DNA of 19,938 bases from Gammaproteobacteria bacterium (GTDB lineage: Bacteria; Pseudomonadota; Gammaproteobacteria; HK1), in NCBI GenBank assembly GCA_022822245.1, contig JAJECB010000098.1, positions 1 to 19,938 of the forward strand, read 5' to 3'. A program made the translations under genes and the position numbers. A model generated the notes under the pieces. That model worked only from the letters and a program-made list of their open reading frames with translations, was not told where the DNA came from and ran no database searches. Below are positions 1-6,174 of the stretch, in pieces (position 1 is the stretch's first letter; every line of letters begins with the position of its first letter).

Positions 1-290
1 CCGTCCTGTGGGCGCGGAAACGGCCTGACCGTGCGGGACCGACTGGCGAGATTCAAGTCTAAAACTCCTCTAGACGAAGAAAATAATAATCTTATCATAT
101 GGTTACAACCGAACGGCAGTCCAACGTTGGGACACTAGTGAAAGCGACCGTCGCGGAGCCAACGACGGAGCCCCCTCCGACCGATCCCGAGATTGTGTCT
201 GATTTGCAGGCGCTTGAAATCCCCCTGCTCCGTCCCGTCAATGGGATACCGTTACGCTACCTGCCCGTCATCAGGTTATTGGAGGCGGCC
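1..290. other. Upstream region of the amidohydrolase gene, with an AT-rich island
   Basis: No supported gene. Bases about 51-98 are strikingly AT-rich compared with the rest of the window and hold a 5-bp inverted repeat, GTCTA at 57-61 and TAGAC at 71-75. A promoter or operator is plausible, but I could not fit a convincing -35/-10 pair. The reading frame of the downstream amidohydrolase stays open upstream to an ATG at 99. The 64 residues this would add are proline/threonine rich, lack any recognisable domain, and that ATG has no Shine-Dalgarno sequence. I therefore treat 99-290 as leader rather than coding. Confidence 0.4.
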
Positions 291-1808
291 ATGTCGATCC
301 TGATTCGAAACGCCCGCGTCCTCACGATGGACGACGACGACACGGAGCTCGCGCGGGCGGACATCCTCGTCCGGGGCAGCCGGATCGCCGACATCGGGCC
401 GGACCTCGACATCTCGAACGAGGGGGCGGACCTGCGAATCATCCCGGCCGACCGCCTCCTCGCGATGCCGGGCCTCGTCAACGGCCACGTTCACTCCCCC
501 GGCAATTTCCTCAAGGGCGCGACCGACGACGCGCCGCTCGAGATCTTCATGCTCCACGAGGTCCCGCCTTTCAGCGACGAGCCGCCCTCGCCCCACCTCA
601 ATCACGTGCGCACGATGCTGGGCGCGGTCGAGATGCTGAAGCTCGGGGTAACCGCCGTCCACGACGACGCCTTCTACAACCCGCGCGCGACCGAGGAGGC
701 CATCGACGGCCTGATGCAGGCGTACGTCGAGAGCGGGATGCGCGCCGTCGTCACCATCGACCAGCCGAACGTGGTCGAGTACGAGAAGTACCCCTTTCTC
801 CACGACATCCTCCCGGACGACATCCGCCGGCGCATGGCCGAGACCCCCCGGCAATCGACCGAAGAGCTGACCGAGCTCTACACCGGGTTCATCGAGCGCT
901 GGAACGGGGCCTGCGACGGAAGGCTCGGCACGGCCGTCTCATGCTCTGCGCCCCAACGGGTCACCCCGGAGTACCTCCAGATCCTGTCGGAGCTCAGCGA
1001 GCGGCACCGGATCCCCTACGACGTCCATATCCTCGAGACGAAGCTCCAGCGGGTGCTCGGCGAGGAGAAGTACGGCAAGTCCCTCATCCGCTACGTCCAC
1101 GACGCGGGCGTCCTCACCCCCCGGATGATGGTGATCCACGCCGTCTGGGTGGACGACGAGGACATCGAGCTCCTCGCCGCATCCGGCTGCACGGTCGCCC
1201 ACAACCCCATCAGCAACCAGAAGATCGGGAGCGGGATCATGCCGTTCCGTCGGCTCCGGTCGGCCGGGGTGCCGATCTGCCTCGGGACGGACGAGGCCAC
1301 CGTCGACGACAGCGCGAACATGTGGGGCGTGGCCAAGGCGGCGGGGCTTGTCCACAAGATCGCGGACCCGGAGTACCGGAACTGGCCGACCGCGCCCGAG
1401 CTCCTCCGGTGCCTCACCCGGGGCGGCGCGCGCGGCATGGGGCTCGAGGACCGCGTCGGCGCCCTCGTCCCCGGCTACGAGGCCGACCTCATCCTCGTCG
1501 ACCTCGACACCATCGCGTTCACCCCGCTCAACGACCTTCGCCGCCAGCTCGTCTTCTCCGAGAACGGCTCCTCGGTGGTGATGACGATGGTGGCGGGCCG
1601 GGTCGTCTGCGAGAACGGCCGGATCCTCACCGTCGACGAGGAGGCCCTCAAGGAAGAGGTGCGCGCCCTCGTCCCCGAGCACCGGCGCGAGCTCGCCCGA
1701 ACCGCCGCCGCAGCCGCCGAGCTCCACCCCTACTACCGCGAGATGTACCTCCGCGCCGCCTCGCGCGACGTCGGCCTCAACCGCTGGGCGGGGCCCATGA
1801 CCCCCTGA
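291..1808 (+). CDS. Metal-dependent amidohydrolase, ATZ/TRZ (chlorohydrolase/deaminase) type
   Basis: A 505-residue cytoplasmic hydrolase of the amidohydrolase superfamily, which usually deaminates or dechlorinates N-heterocycles or hydrolyses amides. The start at 291 is chosen because GGAGG lies at 281-285 and the protein then opens with the typical N-terminal beta-strand segment (SILIRNARVLTMDDDD). Metal-site elements are in the expected order: HxH in NGHVHS (H66, H68), a His in DVHILE, a His in MVIHAVW, and the Asp in CLGTDEATVDD. The segment VAHNPISN is also typical of the ATZ/TRZ group. The C-terminus shows the usual return of the small beta domain (GYEADLILVDLD). Substrate cannot be read from sequence; guanine, cytosine, S-adenosylhomocysteine and triazine enzymes share this architecture. 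It converges with the ABC ATPase gene downstream. A partial copy of its 5' end lies at about 8540. Confidence 0.9.
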   Translation: MSILIRNARVLTMDDDDTELARADILVRGSRIADIGPDLDISNEGADLRIIPADRLLAMPGLVNGHVHSPGNFLKGATDDAPLEIFMLHEVPPFSDEPPSPHLNHVRTMLGAVEMLKLGVTAVHDDAFYNPRATEEAIDGLMQAYVESGMRAVVTIDQPNVVEYEKYPFLHDILPDDIRRRMAETPRQSTEELTELYTGFIERWNGACDGRLGTAVSCSAPQRVTPEYLQILSELSERHRIPYDVHILETKLQRVLGEEKYGKSLIRYVHDAGVLTPRMMVIHAVWVDDEDIELLAASGCTVAHNPISNQKIGSGIMPFRRLRSAGVPICLGTDEATVDDSANMWGVAKAAGLVHKIADPEYRNWPTAPELLRCLTRGGARGMGLEDRVGALVPGYEADLILVDLDTIAFTPLNDLRRQLVFSENGSSVVMTMVAGRVVCENGRILTVDEEALKEEVRALVPEHRRELARTAAAAAELHPYYREMYLRAASRDVGLNRWAGPMTP

Positions 1809-1900
1809 TCGGACCGGACGGGGGGACGCGAGGAGGAAAGTCGCCACGCCCGCCCGAGTCGGACGTGGCTCTGCGTTCCAACGCGCAACGGCAGATTCCG

Positions 1901-2689
1901 TCAGGCCGCCTCCGTGTCCACCGCATCGACGATGTAGGCAAGGACGTCCTGCTTGGTCGCGGTCCGGCGGTCCAGGGTCGCGACCGAGCGGCCGGAGCGC
2001 ATCACCATGACCCGGTCGGCGACCTGGAAGACATGATCGAGATTGTGGCTGATGACGATGAGCGCGATGCCCTGCTGCTTGAGGTTCTGCATCAGCGCGA
2101 GGGTGTTGCGGGTCTCCTCGGGACCCAGCGCCGCGGTCGGCTCGTCCATGACGAGGATCTTGAGGTCGGTGGCATAGATCGCCCGGGCGATCGCCACCGC
2201 CTGGCGCTCGCCCCCCGAAAGGTGATGGGTGGCGACGTGAATGTCCTCCAGCTCGATGCCGACCTCCTCCTTGAGCACCCGCGCCGCCTCCCTCGCCATG
2301 CGGTCGTTGTCGAGGAAGTTGAGGCCGAGGACCTTGCGCTTGAGCTCGTGGCCCAGGAAGACGTTGCCCGCGGCATCGAGGGAATCGACCAGACCCAGAT
2401 CCTGGTAGACCGCTTCGATGCCGAGGTGGCGTGACTGCCGTTTGTTCGTGATCGAGACCGGCCGCCCCTCCATGCGGATCTCGCCCTCGTCCAGCACGTG
2501 GACGCCGGTGAGAACCTTGATGAGGGTCGACTTGCCGGCGCCGTTGTCGCCGACGATCGCGAGCGCTTCGCCCGCATCGAGGTGCAGGCTGACGCCGGCG
2601 ACCGCCATGACACCGCCGAAATGCTTCGAGATCGACTGCATTTCCAGCAAAGGCGCGTCACTCCGCACGGAACGGGGCGGCTGGTTCAT
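1901..2689 (-). CDS. Sugar-type ABC transporter ATP-binding protein (single ATPase domain, FrcA-like)
   Basis: A 262-residue ATPase energising the importer encoded with it. Walker A is GDNGAGKST (residues 47-55), followed by the Q-loop in AVYQDLG, signature LSGGERQAVAIARA, Walker B ILVMDEPTAAL and the switch His in VISHNLD. Only one ATPase domain is present, as in FrcA-type fructose/ribose-class systems, rather than the usual fused pair of RbsA/XylG. The frame is open upstream to 2767, inside the preceding gene. The ATG at 2689 is preferred because the protein then begins just ahead of the conserved domain, 13 nt after the preceding stop, with a GAGG that overlaps that stop codon. It is the last gene of the permease / binding protein / ATPase operon. 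Confidence 0.93.
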   Translation of the reverse strand: MNQPPRSVRSDAPLLEMQSISKHFGGVMAVAGVSLHLDAGEALAIVGDNGAGKSTLIKVLTGVHVLDEGEIRMEGRPVSITNKRQSRHLGIEAVYQDLGLVDSLDAAGNVFLGHELKRKVLGLNFLDNDRMAREAARVLKEEVGIELEDIHVATHHLSGGERQAVAIARAIYATDLKILVMDEPTAALGPEETRNTLALMQNLKQQGIALIVISHNLDHVFQVADRVMVMRSGRSVATLDRRTATKQDVLAYIVDAVDTEAA

Positions 2690-2702
2690 CGATCGTGGCG
2701 CC

Positions 2703-3836
2703 TCAGCGTTCCAAGGTGCCGATGCCGGTGTATCGGAAGGCTTCACGCTCCATCGCGTCCACGACATCGGCCCCGGTCTCGCCGCTCACGATGGTGATCC
2801 GGCCGAGACTCACGAGCGGGATGTCGTCGGTACGGCCCTCCAGGTGCGCGCGCACGACCTCCGCGGTCGCAACGCCCACATCGTCGCTCATCCGCATCGG
2901 CGTCGCCCAGAGCTCACCGTGGCGCAGCGCCTCGAGCTCGTCGCCCGTGCCGCCCCAGGCCGTCACCTTGACGTCGCTGCCCGCCTCCTGCACCGCGGAG
3001 ATCGACCCCATCGCCATTGCGGTGTTGGCGTTGTGGATGAGCTCGACCTCCGGATACGCCTGCAGGATCTGCTGCGTTCCGGTATAGCCGCGCTCGCGTT
3101 CGAACATGCCGACGTGCTCGTACGCGACCTGCCAGTTGCTCTGGCTGGTCACGCAGTCCTTGAACCCGCCCGAACGCTGATCGTCGATCGCGCCGGGAAT
3201 GCCGCGCACCAGCGCCATCGTGCACTCGGTGCCGAGCTTCTTGAGGACGTAGTCACACATGATGAGGGCACCGGCGAGGTGCGAGAAGCTGAGGTAGGCG
3301 AGCGGCTGCGTGCTGCCCCAGGCCTGCGGCACCACCGTGAAGTTCCAGACGATCACCTCGGTGTCCGGCTTGTCGATCAGCCGCTTGATGTTGTCCTGCT
3401 GTACCTTGAGCTCGGTCGGGCCGAAGACGACGTAATCGAAGTCCTCCTGCTCGACCTGGTCCGTGTAGGTCGCCTGGATCATGTGATCGCCGACATCCGA
3501 GGCGAACTGCGTGTCCTTGGCGGGAATGCCCATCTCCTCGAGGCGCTTCATCATCGCCTGGTAGTTGCGCAGCCAGAAGTCCGACACGTCCTGGCTCGGA
3601 TAGATGAAGGCGATCGTGACCGGCTCGGCCGGAGGGTTCGCCATCGTCTCGCCGGGCTTGCCGACGATCTCCTGGAATGCGGCCAGCGTCGCTTCATCGG
3701 TAACTTCGTAGTACTCCCAGTAACCGTCCGCGCCGGAACCTTCCATGTCGGCCAGCGCCGGGACGTCGCGCGCCTCGGCGACCGCGGCGCAAAGGGCGAG
3801 GCCCGCAACGCTTGCGATAAGGGTTTTCGTTCGCAT
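2703..3836 (-). CDS. LuxP-like periplasmic substrate-binding protein of an ABC importer
   Basis: A 377-residue protein with a classic signal peptide (basic start, hydrophobic core, likely cleavage after AEA at 22), so periplasmic. It is a type-1 (ribose/LuxP) binding fold. From memory of Vibrio harveyi LuxP the similarity is specific: GYWEYYE near 38-44, IYPSQDVSDFWLRN at 78-91, AWGGTGDEL at 293-301, MRMSDDVG at 314-321 and the ending EAFRYTG. Positions matching AI-2 contacts are mostly retained: S85, W88, N165, R221, T272, W294, R315. The residue equivalent to LuxP Gln77 is Asp83, and the Thr134/Asp136 region differs, so the ligand may be a sugar or another polyol rather than AI-2. A good Shine-Dalgarno (GGGAG) precedes the ATG. 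It lies between permease and ATPase genes, with no LuxQ sensor kinase nearby. Confidence 0.88.
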   Translation of the reverse strand: MRTKTLIASVAGLALCAAVAEARDVPALADMEGSGADGYWEYYEVTDEATLAAFQEIVGKPGETMANPPAEPVTIAFIYPSQDVSDFWLRNYQAMMKRLEEMGIPAKDTQFASDVGDHMIQATYTDQVEQEDFDYVVFGPTELKVQQDNIKRLIDKPDTEVIVWNFTVVPQAWGSTQPLAYLSFSHLAGALIMCDYVLKKLGTECTMALVRGIPGAIDDQRSGGFKDCVTSQSNWQVAYEHVGMFERERGYTGTQQILQAYPEVELIHNANTAMAMGSISAVQEAGSDVKVTAWGGTGDELEALRHGELWATPMRMSDDVGVATAEVVRAHLEGRTDDIPLVSLGRITIVSGETGADVVDAMEREAFRYTGIGTLER

Positions 3837-3888
3837 GATTGGTTCTCCCTGTCGTTGCTCGAGTATGGGTTCGTTGAGGATGCGGCGG

Positions 3889-4929
3889 TCAATGGCGCCC
3901 GCTGCGTGCGCGTCGGAGCAGCCCGGACAGACCCCCCGTGCTCGGATCCTGCAGGGCCGCGTAGAAGGCGACGGAAGTGATGATGATGAGGCCCGCCGCG
4001 ACCTGCTGCCAGAAGAAGTCCAGCCGCAGCATGACCAGCGCGTTGACCACCATGGACAGCAGCAGCACGCCGACCAGCGTGCCCGTCATGGATCCGCGGC
4101 CGCCGAACAGCGACGTGCCGCCGACCACGACGGCGGCGATCGTGTGAAGGGTCAGCCCCATCCCGGCGGTCGCCTGTATCGCGTTGAGACGGCCGGTGAG
4201 CAGAATGCCGGCAAGGCCGGCAAGGCCGCCCAGCAGCATGTACTGGTAGACCTTGTGCCGGTGGACATCGATGCCGGTGAGGAACGCGGCCTCGGTGTTG
4301 CCGCCGATCGCCACCGCGTAGCGGCCGAGCGGCGTGTACCGGTACAGAACGTAGCCGACCGCGATCGCGAAGACCCCGATCACGGCGGCGACCGGAAGAA
4401 GGTCGAGGATGCGTCCCCGCCCGATCCAGGTCAGCGGCTCGGGAAACCTCGCCAGCACCATGCCGGCGGCAAGGACGAGCGCCAGCCCGCGAAAGACGAG
4501 ATCGGTCGACAAGGTGGCGATGAGATCGGGCACGCGCAGCTTGGTGACGACGAAGCCATTCACCGAACCGCAGGCGACGCCCACCAGGAGGGCGACCGCC
4601 ATGCCGACGAAGACGTTGAACCCGGCATCCTTGATCAGCATGGCCATGATCACCGCGGAGAGCGCCGCAATCGAGCCGACCGAGAGGTCGATTCCGCGGC
4701 CGGTGATCACCAGGGTCATGCCCATGGCGAGAACCATGAAGATGGACGCATCCTGCAGGATGATCATCAGGTTCTGCCAGCGGAAGAAGCGAAGATCGGC
4801 AAAGGCCATGATCAGGCAAAGCGCCATGATCATGACCAGCGGACCCAGTATGTTGACGGAACGCTCTGCCCAAGGGATCTCGCGCCGTCGAGACCCTGCC
4901 GCCGGCGAGCCTTCCGGAATGCTCGCCAT
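3889..4929 (-). CDS. Sugar-type ABC transporter permease (RbsC/FrcC-like)
   Basis: A 346-residue polytopic inner-membrane protein with about eight to ten hydrophobic segments. The family hallmark of ribose-class permeases is present: a segment ending GMTLVITGRGIDLSVG, followed by the later conserved stretch IGGNTEAAFLTGIDV and VVVGGTSLFGGRG near the cytoplasmic coupling loop. It presumably forms a homodimer with the single-domain ATPase. The frame opens further upstream to 4974, but the ATG at 4929 has AGGTG about 5 nt ahead and gives a normal N-terminus. It is the first gene of the minus-strand operon, with a 52-nt gap before the binding protein, and is divergent from the ComA-like gene. Confidence 0.92.
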   Translation of the reverse strand: MASIPEGSPAAGSRRREIPWAERSVNILGPLVMIMALCLIMAFADLRFFRWQNLMIILQDASIFMVLAMGMTLVITGRGIDLSVGSIAALSAVIMAMLIKDAGFNVFVGMAVALLVGVACGSVNGFVVTKLRVPDLIATLSTDLVFRGLALVLAAGMVLARFPEPLTWIGRGRILDLLPVAAVIGVFAIAVGYVLYRYTPLGRYAVAIGGNTEAAFLTGIDVHRHKVYQYMLLGGLAGLAGILLTGRLNAIQATAGMGLTLHTIAAVVVGGTSLFGGRGSMTGTLVGVLLLSMVVNALVMLRLDFFWQQVAAGLIIITSVAFYAALQDPSTGGLSGLLRRARSGRH

Positions 4930-5312
4930 TCGGCACCTGCATCGCGGAGCACAATCAAGGGCGGATGCTCCCATCGCCCGCTTCGCGAGTCAAGGAACGG
5001 ACGATGGGGTGACCGCATGGCGGCATTCGGTTTTTCGCGGAGAATCTCCGAGGCGAGCGGCGCGAAGTCATGGCGCCGACGGGCCTCCGGGCGTCATTCC
5101 GACGGGTGCGCGCAGGCATTTCGAGCCATCGGGGCGGGCCAGGCGCACGGCGACGCTCGGGGCCGGGCGCGGGCTTCATTCTCGGGGTCGGCGGTAGAGC
5201 TCGGGGCCATGGCGACCTCGCCGGACGGGCGCGCTGGCTGGCGAGCCGTAGACTTCCCGTTTCGGACCAATCGGGGCCGCCGCGGCCCGTCACCACCTCG
5301 CCGGAGACCGAC
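4930..5312. promoter_or_regulatory. Divergent intergenic region between the ABC operon and the ComA-like gene
   Basis: About 380 bases with no supported gene. It must hold the promoter for the leftward ABC operon and probably that for the rightward ComA-like gene. It includes a perfect 13-nt palindrome at 5038-5050 (listed separately) next to a run of five T. The ComA-like reading frame is open through the second half (from 5070), but the translation there is arginine/glycine-rich with no domain and the start at 5313 has a better ribosome site. Confidence 0.5.
5038..5050. promoter_or_regulatory. Candidate operator palindrome
   Basis: CGGAGA-A-TCTCCG is a perfect 6-bp inverted repeat around one base, in the divergent intergenic region and directly after TTTTT. 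This is the size and placement of a dimeric repressor site. No regulator gene is adjacent, so assignment to a family is not possible. Confidence 0.3.
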
Positions 5313-6134
5313 ATGACCAAACACCCGTTCGCCATGGTTCCGCTTCCCGCCGAGCGGAGCGGCTCGAAGCCGCGCACCAAGGGCCTCACGATGATGAAGG
5401 ACGCGGGACTGCCGCGCGACCACATGAGAGGCCTGCTCGATCTGATTGCGCCCTACGTGGACTACGCGAAGTTCGTCACCGGCACCGCGCGGATCCATCC
5501 CGAGGACCACCTGCTCGAGAAGCTCGCGATCTACCGCGAGTTCGACGTTCACACGTTCATCGGCGGCCAGTTCCTCGAGTACGTCTTCGCGACCCAGGGC
5601 TTCCCCGGGGTTCGGCCCTACTGCGAGGAGGCCCGCCGGCTCGGGTTCGAGGCCATCGAGGTCTCCGACAACCGCGTTCCCCTGACCGACGCGGAGCGGA
5701 CCCGGCTCATCTCGACGGCGGTCGACTGCGGGCTCGAGGTCCACGGCGAGGTCGGCTCCAAGGACGCGCACACCACCGCCGCGACCCTCATCCGCCAGGC
5801 GGAGGACTGCTTCGCGGCCGGCTCGAACCTCGTCCTCGTCGAGGGAGCCGAGCTCATCGTCGACGACGCCCTCAACGTCCCGCTCCTCGAAGAGCTGAAG
5901 GCGGGGCTCGACGTCGCGAAGGTGATGTTCGAGCTGAGCGGCCCCTGGATCCCGGGAACGACCCTGGCGGAGGTCTACCAGCTCCGGAACTTCCTCATCA
6001 CCGCTTTCGGCCCCGACGTCAACATCGCCAACGTCCAGCCGGAGGATGTCTTCGAGACGGAGGTGCTCCGGGTCGGCCTCGGGAGCGCCGGACCGCCCGC
6101 CGGCGTCGGGCAGGCCGGCCCGAGACCCGAGTGA
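5313..6134 (+). CDS. Phosphosulfolactate synthase family protein (ComA/YitD-like)
   Basis: A 273-residue TIM-barrel protein of the ComA family. ComA in methanogens joins sulfite to phosphoenolpyruvate to give phosphosulfolactate, the first step of coenzyme M synthesis. Bacterial (YitD) and plant (HSA32) relatives have other or unclear roles. Landmarks in order are GLTMMKDAGLP (24-34), VDYAKFVTGT (49-58), FIGGQFLEY (82-90), GFEAIEVSDN (111-120), HGEVGSKDA (144-152), NLVLVEGAE (172-180), VMFELSG (204-210) and VNIANVQPEDVFETEVLRVGL (236-256). The Lys in the archaeal DKGL motif is not kept here, and the final LETLRRGLRGDT motif is altered, so sulfite chemistry should not be assumed. The start at 5313 is chosen because GGAG lies 6 nt ahead. 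It stands alone on the plus strand and converges with the DUF3604 gene. Confidence 0.82.
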   Translation: MTKHPFAMVPLPAERSGSKPRTKGLTMMKDAGLPRDHMRGLLDLIAPYVDYAKFVTGTARIHPEDHLLEKLAIYREFDVHTFIGGQFLEYVFATQGFPGVRPYCEEARRLGFEAIEVSDNRVPLTDAERTRLISTAVDCGLEVHGEVGSKDAHTTAATLIRQAEDCFAAGSNLVLVEGAELIVDDALNVPLLEELKAGLDVAKVMFELSGPWIPGTTLAEVYQLRNFLITAFGPDVNIANVQPEDVFETEVLRVGLGSAGPPAGVGQAGPRPE

Positions 6135-6139
6135 AGGAC

Positions 6140-6163
6140 GGTGCGCGACGCGCGGTGCGCACC
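6140..6163. terminator. Possible bidirectional hairpin between convergent genes
   Basis: A perfect 7-bp GC-rich inverted repeat (GGTGCGC at 6140-6146, GCGCACC at 6157-6163, loop of 10) lies in the 40-nt gap between two converging genes. There is no T-tract, so an intrinsic terminator is only a possibility. Confidence 0.35.
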
Positions 6164-6174
6164 GAGGAGCGCGG

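Noticed and set aside
941..2434. Plus-strand open frame running across the amidohydrolase and the ATPase
   Set aside because: Arg/Pro-rich out-of-frame shadow crossing two real genes on different strands.
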